Source: Atkinsonella hypoxylon (Eukaryota; Ascomycota; Sordariomycetes; Hypocreales; Clavicipitaceae). From it: 64,000 nt of DNA. A program made the position numbers and the translations under genes. Under the pieces are notes generated by a model, which saw nothing but the letters and a program-made list of their open reading frames with translations, did not search any database and was not told the origin of the DNA. Location: contig JFHB01000001.1 in assembly GCA_000729835.1 (NCBI GenBank), positions 62,001 to 126,000 of the forward strand, read 5' to 3'. The number at the start of each line of letters is the position of its first letter. The stretch's first letter is position 1. This document shows positions 21,504 to 32,685 of the stretch, one piece after another.

Positions 21504-23693
21504 ATGGCCCTCCCGTTCGACCCCAACGTCATTAAGCGAAACCTACGCGCCAACGGCTTCAACTCCCATCAAGCCGCCATATTCACCCATCTTGCGCTCG
21601 AAAAGCTCCGCGAGATATACCATGAGACCAACCAGCCCGTCACGCTCGAGCGCATTGCCGAGGCTATCAAGCAATATGCCACCGAGGAAGTGGAACGCGA
21701 AAAGGCTGTTCGGCCAGAGGTCCTCAAGCAGGGCATCTCCATCATCGACGACATGGAAGCAGACCTGCAGCTTCTCACTGGCGCGCCCAAGTTCAAGACT
21801 CAGATCGTGCGGGACGAGAACGACGGCAGGCAGACGAAACGATTCAAATTCGACGATGACGGTCTGGAACACTACTTCCGAAACGAGGATCCTTACGGGC
21901 TGCAACGAGACTTTGCCACTCTCGGTCTTAGGCATCACAATCGGGACCTCATCACTGCCATGTGCGCTCGGATAGAGCTTGCCGTCGAGCTGGGGAAGCA
22001 CCTTCGGCCCGAGGACCTTGTCATGCTATACGCCACGAGCAAGATGTTTCATGATGCCATCAACGAGCACCTGCTCTCCAGCATACGGACGTGGATCGCA
22101 GACAGGGCCGCCGAGGCGGGTCGGATATTTAGATTTAAGCTGTACCGCCGACATTTGATCCCGGATCCGGCTGGCCGCACCTGGGCGGTGCAATATGAAG
22201 GCACAGGCACGGAGAAAGACAACCCGCGCCTCATGCGTCAGGTCCGCGTAGTTCCGGGCTTGCGGTATTTGCAGCTTGTGTTAGGGAGAGACCGATGCTG
22301 CCGTCAGATTGTAGCCATCATGGCGCGCAATGGGTTCCTGATGCCCAAGTCCATGCACCACACCCTCCTACGGCTCTGGCTCCTCATGGACATTCCAACC
22401 TCGGGACAGCGTCAAGCACTGCTACGCAACACAGAAATGTGGAAAGACGAGCACCTGTACAACGCACAAATGTTCTTCCTCAAGCTGTCCATGATGTTCA
22501 ACGACCCCATCTACGGCCCCTTCTCCAACGAGCTCCTCCACGTATCACTCGGGCAAAAGGGGCTCTACCCGCTATGGCAGCTTCTCATGCGAAAGAGGTT
22601 CACCACCCTCCCCGAGCTACTGCAATGGAAGGTCCGCTACGACTACGCCCTACCAGAAGAGTTCCTCGGTGGGGGAACAGCCAACGCGACCGCCATCCAC
22701 GGCGTGCCGATCCACCAAGTCGGCACAGGACACCTAGAAGGCTGGGGACTAGGAGATATCCACCTCCAGAGACCAGATGAGCTCATCCCCGTCGAAGCCA
22801 TCACAAGAGGCCTGGAACTCGACGACCACCTGATCTACATGATGCTATGGGGATACATCGACTTCCAAACAGGGGAGAACATCGTGCCCACCGAAGAAGA
22901 CATGTACATCTCGGACGAGGAGGAAGCCCTCCAACACATGGACACAAGCGGCCACTGGCAAAAGAAGCACGTACGCAAGAAAATCTTCGCGCAACTGACT
23001 CCCCAGCAGCAAAGGCAGATCATAGACGACGACGAGGACGACCGTCTCAGAGCGCTAGCCTGGACCGGCGACACAGCCGAGTACGTAGACGGCGAAGAAG
23101 ACGGCCAGCCCTACACGCTCGACGACGAGATCAAGCGAGGGTTCATCGTGCGTCCGCAGCGCGAGCGCAACGACGCCCCGGGCGTTCCTGGCAAAAACGA
23201 CGTGCGCGCCTGGGAGGACTTTGTGAACACGGCTTTGACCTCGGTGCCTCCTGAGCTGAGCGAGGATCAGGCCCTTCGTGCGCAAGCCGTTGAGAATTAT
23301 CATAATGCTGACATTGACGACGATTTTGACTGGCGGACGTGGATGGCTCGGTCGGAGGCGGGTATGCTTGAGACGGGGGCATCTCATTCTCCAGATGAGT
23401 TTCGAGATGAATACGATGATGGTGATGATGATGATGACGAAGAGACGATCATTTTAGATGAGCTCGAGTCGGTATATGAAGATGCCGAAATGGACACTTC
23501 AGACACAGACGGTGAGCATGAGGAAGAGGAGTCCGGTTCATTACTAGTCGATGTAAGCGACTACTTTGCCCTCAGCTCAAACGCCCCTATAAGCGAGCAA
23601 GTCCGTGCCTTGCTTGAGGAGCATGCCCCAGAGCTAATACCACTGGGTGGATGCCCAAGCCCATCTTCACATTACCATATGAGCAATTCATAA
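21504..23693 (+). CDS. F-box-like protein of unknown function
   Basis: Single-exon gene, 729 aa from the ATG at 21504 (context AAGATGGCC); an in-frame ATG at 21348 lies in what looks like leader. I do not recognise a named family. Residues about 175-205 (LRPEDLVMLYATSKMFHDAINEHLLSSI) resemble an F-box helix set, which would suggest a substrate adaptor for an SCF ubiquitin ligase; this is inference from pattern only. The middle part is well ordered with many Trp and Leu (LHHTLLRLWLLMDIP, GQKGLYPLWQLLMRKRF). The C-terminal third is very acidic, with long Asp/Glu runs (DDGDDDDDEE near residue 640). The first half is a helical domain (VIKRNLRANGFNSHQAAIFTHLA). GC-rich third positions fit a well-expressed gene. 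Confidence 0.82.
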   Translation: MALPFDPNVIKRNLRANGFNSHQAAIFTHLALEKLREIYHETNQPVTLERIAEAIKQYATEEVEREKAVRPEVLKQGISIIDDMEADLQLLTGAPKFKTQIVRDENDGRQTKRFKFDDDGLEHYFRNEDPYGLQRDFATLGLRHHNRDLITAMCARIELAVELGKHLRPEDLVMLYATSKMFHDAINEHLLSSIRTWIADRAAEAGRIFRFKLYRRHLIPDPAGRTWAVQYEGTGTEKDNPRLMRQVRVVPGLRYLQLVLGRDRCCRQIVAIMARNGFLMPKSMHHTLLRLWLLMDIPTSGQRQALLRNTEMWKDEHLYNAQMFFLKLSMMFNDPIYGPFSNELLHVSLGQKGLYPLWQLLMRKRFTTLPELLQWKVRYDYALPEEFLGGGTANATAIHGVPIHQVGTGHLEGWGLGDIHLQRPDELIPVEAITRGLELDDHLIYMMLWGYIDFQTGENIVPTEEDMYISDEEEALQHMDTSGHWQKKHVRKKIFAQLTPQQQRQIIDDDEDDRLRALAWTGDTAEYVDGEEDGQPYTLDDEIKRGFIVRPQRERNDAPGVPGKNDVRAWEDFVNTALTSVPPELSEDQALRAQAVENYHNADIDDDFDWRTWMARSEAGMLETGASHSPDEFRDEYDDGDDDDDEETIILDELESVYEDAEMDTSDTDGEHEEEESGSLLVDVSDYFALSSNAPISEQVRALLEEHAPELIPLGGCPSPSSHYHMSNS

Positions 23694-24958
23694 ATGTATA
23701 CCGTGCTCACAAACCAACAACAATCACACACAGAATAGACACTGTCGCAGCTCAGGCTCAGCAAAAGTTACAAAGATAAAAAGGCAGTGGTTTTTTTTAT
23801 TTTCCCTCCTGATCAGAAGCTCCCCGACTCCTCGCCCCGGATATACATGTGATTCGAATATCCATCCATCCGCGCCGACTTAATCAAACCTGTAGAAACA
23901 TCCGCGGCACTATCCATCATCAAAACTCCGTTGTTCTTCTAGATACCAACCATGGGCGCAGGTAAAGTAGGTGACTAAGAAGCTGAAGAAAGAAAAAACG
24001 AGATTAATGGTGGGAAATATAAAGAAAAATGAAAATGAGAACAAGAAGAAGAAGGTGGATCAAACCAGTATGTGGAAAAGACAGCATGTAGGTGAGACAG
24101 ACAAATGGATCATGGAGCGAGATAACCACATGGCCAGACGGACAGGCAGATCAAGTAGCAAAAGTTATGAAAATAGCCAATGCCGTGGATCCATATAAAA
24201 TAAACAAGGGGCCTAAGTCCCACGATGGACAAAAATATATGCAGACATCGAGGGGAGTGAAAAACTGGAATGTTCTTGACTTCACACACCACGGCCAAAG
24301 GAATAACCTTACACTCCCTTTTCGCTATGCACCCAGCCGGGGCAGTCTGGCTTTTCCAGCAAAATGCCACGATCCATACCACAGTTCCAAGTCCAAATTC
24401 GCATCAAAAAACATTGCTTCGCCTTTCTTTTTGTGCCAAGATAGATGAGCAGCCTTCCCTGTCCCCTTTCGCTGTGTTGCGACAGACATGTGAAAATAAG
24501 AAACAAGAGAAAGATTGACTGACGCAAGGGAATATGACAAAAATATGTCCGGGCAGATTCCGTGCCCAAGCCCCGTCAACCCGGAAGAGTCGTGGTATAG
24601 TCCATCATATTTTAGTCCTTCTTATCCCTCATATTCTTCATACCACATCCCGCCTGAAGTAGAAGTCCGACACTCCATCCTGGTTCATTCTGCAAAAACG
24701 AGGTTAAAGCCAATACACACCATTGCCTCCCGTTCTCCTTCGGAAGAAAGCAATATAACTTCTGGAACATGTTTTTGCCATATCAAGGTCACAGGCCCTC
24801 CATGCTCGTCCTTCCAAAGTCGTTCTTTAATATTCGTGGATGAGCAGAAAGAAAAATCAGCGTGCGTCGATGCACAACCGTCTAGTTGTAAAATGACGAT
24901 CTTTGGAGAAGGTTATACAAGCAGCCAGGCCCCGAAGTACAATCAACGTCCATCTACT
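23694..24958. other. Convergent 3' intergenic region
   Basis: About 1.27 kb between the stops of two convergent genes. A purine-rich AAGAAGAAG/GAAAAATGAAAATG tract lies at about 23975-24060. No gene is supported on either strand. The length suggests long 3' untranslated regions or an unrecognised non-coding transcript. Confidence 0.5.
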
Positions 24959-27230
24959 TCAAGCAGGAGACTTGCTGGGAGGTGCACCGCCGCCATTCTG
25001 ACGAGGATCATTGCCGCTCACGTTAAGTCCGCCAATGCCAGAAGAAAGAAATGCGAATGGATCATTTTCACCGTTGTTATTGTTGTAAAAGTTGTTCGTT
25101 GGTGCCGGTCCAGCCGATGCAGGGCCATTTGAGGCCGACTGGAACGCAGCCTCTGCAGCTCTGCTATCAAAAGGACCAGCCGAGTGAGAACCGGGAGTCG
25201 ACGCGTAGCTCGGATTGTTCATAGAATTGGGGTAGGCTCCGGCACCACCACCAAGACCAGAAGGAAGGAAATGGCTAGGTGGGCCGCCAAAGTGTTGGTT
25301 GTAACCTCCAGCGGATCCAAAAGAGTTGGCAGCGTTGAAGGGTCCGGGTCCAGGTCCAGGAGTGCCCGCCATAGATCCCTGACTCATGCTATACTGAGAA
25401 GCGTTGTCCATCGGCGAAGGGTAGCCTGAGTCGGCAACCACAGCAGCACCGGCTCTGCTTGCTCCGCAGCGAAGACAGCAAACGTTCTTGGCAAAATTGT
25501 GGTAGCCACAAACTTCATTGCCACATTTCCAATCACCAGCGCGGAAAGGAACGACGCCGCCTCCGCCCATGCGACCACCATGGCCCATAGGACCATGGTG
25601 CCCACTATGAGGAGGAGGAGGCATGATGGCTGGGGGCCCGTAGCCACCGCCATAACCACCATAAGCTCCAGGTAGGTCGGCACCGGGGCCTGAACCGGCA
25701 GCCGGGAACGAGCATCGAAAACATGCGGTTCGGCGTTGGAAGTTAGAAAAGCCGCACGAAGGGCATGTCCAGTCGCCAGGTCTGGGTCGGTTCTTGCTGG
25801 GAGGAAATGGGGTAAGGATATCTTGAGCTCGGTCCAGAACGCGGCTGGAAGAGGGCGAGACTTCGATGGCCTTTTCGTTAAGCGCACGCCCGTTCATGCA
25901 CAGGCTCTCGGCAGCCTTTGACCAATTTGTTAGCATGAAATGATAGAAATAATATAGATAACACAGATTTTGGTATGAACATGCTAATGTAGTAGAGATG
26001 CCTTGTCTTAAAAAAACTTACCTCCTCGTGGGACGAGAATACTGCAAAACCTGTACCGGTAGGTTTATGTTGTTCTGGGGTGCGTAGAGTCCAGAAAGCA
26101 ATGGGGCGTCCGCCAAATTGAGTGAACCAGCTCTCCAACTCGGATTGAGTCGTGTCGTGAGGCAGGCCAGACATGTGAAGAACTTTGCTTCTCTCGGATA
26201 AAAAGGCTCGAACATCAGCTCTAGCATCCATTGGGCGGGTCATGACATCAGGATGCTCCTGAGCAGGCTGTGACTTGCGAATCAACCCTCGCAAAACACG
26301 AGCGAGGGTTATAGCCTCCTCCATGGCACGCCGGGGAGACGCCGGAGCCAAGGCTTGCAGATGAAAGGGGAGGTTATGCTTGATTGAAGCTCTCGACTGA
26401 ACCGGCTCAACTTCCAGAGCAGCACAGATGTTGGAAAGCATCGAGGGACCAAAAGGCAGAGACTCTGGATGGTGTTGTTGCCATCGCTGGTATTCTGTTC
26501 GAAGATCAAATGTGCGAGAGTGTTGCAGATACGGGGGTAGGACTACAGCCTTGTCGCGAGCCTCCCGTGGAAGCTGTACGCGGAGGTCCCAAGCATCGAG
26601 AGTAACGAATACAAAATCGAGGTTTTTCGACGTTAGATACTCGGTAGCAAACGAATCGAATCGAGAAATAGCGTCTCTAAAGGTACCCGCGTTTCGAACA
26701 TGCTCCCAGGTAAGAGTGGTTAGGCTAGCTGTGCACGCGAATGGTGTCAGAGGCGTTCTTCACTTGGCTGAATTGCAGAAGATGATGCAGAACATGGAAC
26801 AACTACGTCTCGTGTGATGGGCAGCAATTGCTATCAAGATGATAGGGAGTTTTGACCAATATAATTATTGTGTCTTATTGTCGGAAATAGCTTCTACTCA
26901 CTGCAAAGAGGCGTTATGGGCGTGTTCACGGGTTTCACAAGAACGCTCTCGTGAGTAATCTAATGAAAGAGGGAAAAAATTGAGTTAGTGATACTTGGTA
27001 AAGAAGTGTAGCAATATACGGCTGCCTTAATGGGACGGTTCATGGCGTGAAGCAGGAAGGATGCGACTTCTTACCTCCTCAAGTGAGTTAGCATCAATGA
27101 GGATCCACCCGAGCTCAATAACCTCCGCGGAATCTTTGGTAACATAAACGCCGTGCTCGTCGCATGTTGTAGCAACATGAATGACAACATAACGATCGAC
27201 GTTAAGCTGAGAGGGCTGCTGAGAAGACAT
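24959..27230 (-). CDS. RNA-binding protein: exonuclease-like domain, RRM, two RanBP2 zinc fingers
   Basis: Exons (minus strand): 27075-27230, 26902-26959, 26022-26728, 24959-25915; product 625 aa. The N-terminal ~200 residues resemble the ERI1-type 3'-5' exonuclease fold (YVVIHVATTCDEHG, then IELGWILID, and LTTLTWEHVRNAGTFRDAI), but where active enzymes have an Asp-x-Glu pair this protein has His-x-Ala. An RRM follows (about 225-305: VLHMSGLPHDTTQSELESWF ... GTGFAVFSS). Two RanBP2-type zinc fingers come next: GDWTCPSCGFSNFQRRTACFRC and GDWKCGNEVCGYHNFAKNVCCLRC. The tail is Gly/Pro/Asn rich. RRM plus two such fingers recalls yeast Nrp1. Likely role: cytoplasmic mRNA or stress-granule binding, with the nuclease-like part as a structural or RNA-contact module. 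Confidence 0.88.
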
Positions 27231-30200
27231 GATGACTGGGCTTGGTGGATTATGCGGGCTTGAAGAGCAAGAACAGGCGGAAATGGCACTAGCGGGAGTA
27301 GCGGCAGTGTTTCTAGAACCTGCTCACTTTGTCGACTCTCCTGAGCAAGGCCGAGAAGAAGAAGAAGAAGAGAGAGGACGGAGATGCAGCCTGTGACCCA
27401 GCCGGTTCTCCAGAGTATGAGGGTGATGGGACTGGATGGTTGGGATGACAAAGGCCAACTGAGAGCTTCAGGAGGTTTTTCCCGAACAAAAAGAGCCGCG
27501 AGCCGGACGGGACTGGAGAATTGTACGGGCCGACGCCAGTGGGCAAATGGAGAGGAGAGGGGCTCTTGGCTTTTTTCTTGGGGGGGGGGGGGGGACCGAT
27601 CAGTGGGCGCTGACAGTGAGAGAAGGCCAGCTACCTAAGGTACTGGGTACCTACCTAGGCTAGGTAGCAGGTAGGTAGTGGAACCAGACGCAACAACGGG
27701 AAGACGGCTAGGCCACCTGGAAGAGGATGCGCAGCACAGCCGACAACCAGATCAGCGATTGCGATGAGGAGAGTCTGGTCTGCGTGTAAAAGCGACTGGA
27801 AGATTGGGCCCTTCTCAAACAGATACGGAAGAAGGGGCCAAGATGATCTATCGTGAAAAGAATTGGCTGAGGCAGTGGTTTAGCGCAGACCCGATGGGGA
27901 CAGCACAGGACAAGCCACTCAGGGCCACTCAGGGCCGGCCGTTGACCCGTCTGGTCTTAGTTCAGCGAGTTAGTAGTGCTTGACCTAATTGGCCCTGAGC
28001 GGCCCTGAGCGTCGTCACATTGGATGCACACATTCGTCCAGGGGACAATACAGCCCCTGTTCTTCATTTCTCGCTCATTGACCTTTGAACCTTTTTTTTT
28101 TTTTTTTAATAAGAATGTTGCCCTTTCACCTATTTGTCGGGTTTTATCCTTATTCTTCATTCCTAGCAAACGCCTGATGGCGCAACTGGTCCTAAGCGCT
28201 CAGCGAGAACAGTTGGCCACCCTGATGCCCTGATGCTGCTTTACTACCCACCAGCCCCCCGGGGACATGCCAAGTCTGCGCGCGATAGACCAGACGCCTC
28301 AGTAAAGAATCATATTTCGTCGCTAAGGCGCAACGGAAGTACCACGTCCTGCCTATGCAATCCCGAGACGACACAACCAATTGAGTACACAACAAGCGGC
28401 TACCTCGCTAGTAACCTCTGGATAGCATGCCGGCAATGGCCTCCAGTGACACGGAAACTCAATCAATACGGTTCCTGCACTAAGCTCTTATCTAGGTAGT
28501 ATGTACCTGACAATGCTCGTGTGTCTTAGGTACCTACCGTGGCTGAGACTTTCCTGACGCCAACCAGGGGTAGCTTTCCCTTCTTCATGCCAGCACTATT
28601 AATAACCCAGGCACGGTGCGGATACCCAAGTACAGTACATGCTCAGTACATGCCCAGTACACCCGCTGTACAGAGTTCCGGGCGCTAACGGAAATGACGA
28701 ACCTGGGCTGACGCCACGTCGATGTTGGGTATGAGCAAGATCCAAACATGACTTTGACTGGCGTAATTCTTCTAATTGCCTGCAAGTTGAAGTCTTCCAA
28801 GTAATCACCAAGATCTCAGCACGCTGGCCACCTCGATAGCAAATAATCTTTGTCTCCACACATGGAGTGCGTCGGGGTCAAGGCTGATGGTCCAGACAGA
28901 AGAGTTGATTGAGAAGCATCACATGGCAAGTCAGTATGGCGCTCATTGGAAGCCTGTTTGGGTCTTCGCGGTCCTGCAGATGGTTCCGCAGATGGTTCCG
29001 CAGATGGTTCCGCAGATAAGCAAGTCAAGCCAGACTAGTTTATGATGTGCAGAGGAACAATACCATGTGAGTCAGCAGTAGCCGGTCGAGTCTTAGCAGG
29101 AAGTGACGCATCGTGCATCATTTCGTTTGAGGCCCTAATTGTTACTCGAGTTAAGCCCTCTGGACAGGCAGGGTTGATGTTAGTTTCAACTTACTATCCT
29201 GCCCAGCCCACTTGTTCAAACACCTGGTACACAGATCAATTTGATTCAGCATTCGGAACCACAGAAAGAGCCCAATTAATACGGCACGGGAGATGCCTGG
29301 AACGCGCTGTACATCCAGTCTTGACCTTATAAGTTCAAATGTAGCCTTGACTACATTGCCTTCGAGCACGTTTTAGCCACATTTTGCGCGACTCCGTTAA
29401 CTTGCCAGACGTCGTCCAAATCCCCTCGAGTTCAGAGAGCCTAGGGAGCTCAGATAGATTCACGTCTGACAACATCTGTGATAGAGCATGAGGCATCGGC
29501 GTCTAAATGGAGGTTAGATGAGGAAGTTTCACGACGCATTTCACAATGCCACGCAGTGTACTCTGTGCTATCAGTGTGGCTATCCCTGTGCGGCTCGAAT
29601 CTCTAGGCAGCTCTTGTTTGCTCCCTGCTAACTAGTTCTTGGCCAAACATTATTGTGTGTGGCTCACGCAAGCTGTACAATTTCTGTGACAGGTCATGTA
29701 TTCGTTGTGCAGTAGGTAAGATGCACCAGTCTCTAGAGAACAACGACGAATCGCTTGAACAGGGTCTGGCGCCCCAAGGCGTTTTAACTCGAGTTTGACG
29801 TTGCATTCATATAGCTGGGCTTGTTTCCAAGATTGTGCTCACCGTTTGGCGCCAAGTTCTTAGCCTGCACTGGCAACGGCTGCGCATCCCGTTTTGCCAA
29901 AATGGTGCACGTGCAGCTAATACGTCATCTATCGCTTCGTACTTCCTCACTGCTTGCCTGGCACAGGTTGCAGAAGTTCCATCACGGCGCTAGACGACTA
30001 GAACTTGTTCTTGGGTTACCAGATCAGACCATTCCATGTCCACTCTGTTCATTGCTACGCTGCCACCACCGACAGTTTACATTCCCAACTGTCTTCTTTC
30101 ACCATCACGCAGATCGCAAACAACAGTTCCGCACTCTTCGCTTGTCGAGCCCATAAATATATACCAACTAGCCGGTGCCTCTATCACAATCTTAACGTCC

Positions 30201-30254
30201 ACTCCTTTTTTTTTCTTTTTTTATCCCACAGGATTACTATTCCCGACCGCCAAC
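27231..30254. other. Long intergenic region, no supported gene
   Basis: About 3 kb between divergent genes. It holds a GAA run (about 27356-27372), a run of 15 G (27580-27594), TACCTAGGTA-type clusters (27631-27680 and 28493-28540), a poly-T tract near 28090-28107 and a 12-bp tandem repeat at 28981-29016. Short open frames have no recognisable domain. Just before the pmp3-like start is a pyrimidine-rich leader (TTTTTTTTTCTTTTTTTATCCC). Confidence 0.5.
28981..29016. repeat. 12-bp tandem repeat, three copies
   Basis: Three exact copies of TGGTTCCGCAGA, preceded by a partial copy (CCTGCAGA). The period is a multiple of three, and on the minus strand it would read Ser-Ala-Glu-Pro, but no gene is supported around it. 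Confidence 0.85.
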
Positions 30255-30654
30255 ATGGGTGTCGCATCTGCTATCCTCATTGTCCTTATCACCATCTTCT
30301 GTGAGTAGTTTTGAGGTGACTTATGGCGAGCTGAATGCTGATTCGATCAACAGTCCCTCCTTTGGGAGTATGGGCAGTCGCTGGATGTGGTATGGGTAAG
30401 CTTTCACTCCATCTCCATGCATTATGCCACGGTAGTGCTAACGAGGAATAGACTTGTTCATCAACATCTGCTTAACCTGCCTGGGCTACCTACCGGGCCA
30501 CATACATGCCTTTTACCTCGAATACATCTACTATGATCGCCGCGAAGAAGCGCGCCGAGGTCGCTTTCCTACCAACCGCGCGCCTGGAGTTTACTCAGAC
30601 AATGTACAAACTGGTGGCCAGGGCTACGGCACCATTACGCAGCCGACTCGCTGA
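30255..30654 (+). CDS. Pmp3/UPF0057 family small membrane protein
   Basis: Exons: 30255-30300, 30354-30395, 30452-30654; product 96 aa. Two transmembrane helices are visible: VASAILIVLITIFFPPLGVW and LFINICLTCLGYLPGHIHAFYL. The signature FPPLGVW...AGCG.DL.INICLT.LGY.PGHIHAFY defines the plasma-membrane proteolipid 3 (Pmp3/RCI2) family, which influences membrane potential and cation or salt tolerance. Classical Pmp3 is about 55 aa. This one has an extra hydrophilic C-terminal tail of about 35 residues, as in the longer Sna-type relatives, so paralogue assignment is uncertain. All joins keep frame and bring the motif together. Likely stress-regulated by family analogy; no element visible here proves that. 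Confidence 0.9.
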
Positions 30655-32685
30655 GGTACAAGTGGGAGATCCATTCACATTGACCTCCGACGGCAAGAAG
30701 GAGACGTCATTCACGGCTCTATTGCATGTGTTTAGCGACTTGTTTGTGCGCTGCATTTGATAGCTGTGCCACCATGAGACACAAAGCTATGATGATTAGT
30801 GATTTTCCTGTATTTGTAACTAGTAATAATATTGTCGTCAACATTTATGCCTTCACTCAACCCCTACCAGGGATTTGTGACTTTGCAGGGAGGGGGAGCG
30901 GTGGTTGTATCGGGGCCCAATGAAAAAGGAACCTATTTAAGCAGACAGTTCCGCGTCTCCTATTAAATAACTGCCATCACCTATATCTGATGCACGCCTC
31001 CAGCAAAAGGATCACCTGATAGTCCACAATTCTATCGGCATCAGCACTTTACAACTGATATACCGGATGAAAACGGGTAAACCTTTGCCCTCGTCACCAC
31101 AAAGGGAAATTGTAACTGGCGATCGCATTTCACACGTAATAAGTCACCGACTCTCTGATATATATGGTGGTAATGTCCCATTCCGTACGGGGTATGATAT
31201 GATCGCTAGTTCTTGTGCTGATGGCCTGACTCCAACTGGACGAGGCAGGGCCAGATTGACAGATATTGTGTCTTATTTTAGCCACATCCTAAAGTGGTAC
31301 CAATCAGGACGTTAGCCAATTCCATAGGGGTTTATGTAGGTACTTAAGACGTCTATATACACTCGACGATGTTTGCCCTTCCAGGGCATTTGATCCTATT
31401 CAGGGACAGGCTGCTGACGACCTCGGCTATCACGAAGACAAGTTAGCATAAGAAGTCGTATGCGGCGAGACAGCTAGATGGGGACACGCCACGTTGACTA
31501 GCCCGATAGATTGAGTCGAACCAGGCTCGCGAGGCGAATACCCACTGTGCAATTGTGGCCGAGCTATCGTCGGACTAAAGAATGACACTACAGTAATGAT
31601 CGCCCCTTCCGAGCACTTTCTAGCTGCAAGGTCGACTGCCATTGTCCAGTTAGAAGAGCTTCACAAAATCACATGTGGTCTAGCCATGAGCATGTCCACG
31701 TCGATGAGAGGAATCCTCGCGCCATATGTCTGGCCTGTCGCTAGCAGCCAACGAACTGCTAATTGGATCCACGGTGAAGATGTGCGGACAAGACAGCAGG
31801 TTCTCAGCAGTCGAGAGGGGGAGATGCTGAGAAATAGACATCGTACCGTCGGTAAACCTTTAAACGTAAGCCACGACACACAACTATTGTGGACCACTGT
31901 CCGAGAGCAACGCTCTAAGGGCAATTCTACGTAGTGTCAAGTGCAATAGGGCGAGCGAGAATTCTACCTCCTCTTCGGCTCTTTACATTAATTGAATGAC
32001 TGTGCGCCCCTTCTCTTGTATGTAGTGCGATTTTTGTGGCACACAACCTCTTGTTGCCCTCTCACCCATCCTTCTTTATTGTTGGGTTCTGACTTTCTTT
32101 ATTATGCCCATTCTCCACCAGAAATCATCTCAAGTGCCGTTCTTTTTGCTATCATTGAGTGTCGCTGGACCTTGGGTCATATTAGGATAGAGACAAACGA
32201 GAGATTTAAGAGCCGAAAGGTCAACCCCACCACATCCAGGTGTCGGCAGGTGTTTGGGTATAGCGGGGAAGGAGAATCCTTGCACGCCGACGTGGCTATA
32301 GCCAACCACATCTGCAGGCAAAAAATTGGGAATAAATATATAAAATGCCCACAATAATACCCATTTGCCTCCTCACACACTGACATACTCGCTTGTGTGC
32401 TCTAATCCAGACTGATCTCAGCAGGAGACCGACGTGGCGAGAGAACATTCAGTTGAGACATGTCGGGCCTGATTCTGTCAGACATTAAGAATTGCGAGCA
32501 CTGTTCCGGACGACACAGCTCCACGCCAATCGTGCTTCGTGTCTAAGACCCTTTGCGAAAAGTCTAGGCGCCTCTCGACGAGTCTTATTTCGACAGCTGA
32601 TGCTGTTGCAAATGATGCAGGAGAGCCTCCAATAGCACCGATCTCTGAATTATCCATCTATTGTCACCGTCCCGTATACTCAATA
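30655..32685. other. Intergenic region
   Basis: About 2 kb with scattered short open frames but no domain or splice structure I trust. The sequence from 32473 is open in the frame of the next gene without an ATG. A separate 28-codon frame begins at the ATG at 32460 and stops at 32544-32546. Either could be an upstream exon or a small upstream open reading frame. Confidence 0.45.

Noticed and set aside
22295..22780. 161-residue plus-strand frame inside the F-box-like gene
   Set aside because: Shadow of the main frame caused by high GC; Pro/Arg/His-rich with no domain.
28816..29028. Minus-strand frame with a Ser-Ala-Glu-Pro repeat
   Set aside because: The repeat comes from a 12-bp tandem; no surrounding gene structure.
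31596..31934. 112-residue open frame
   Set aside because: Similar-size frame on the opposite strand, no motif, no splice context.
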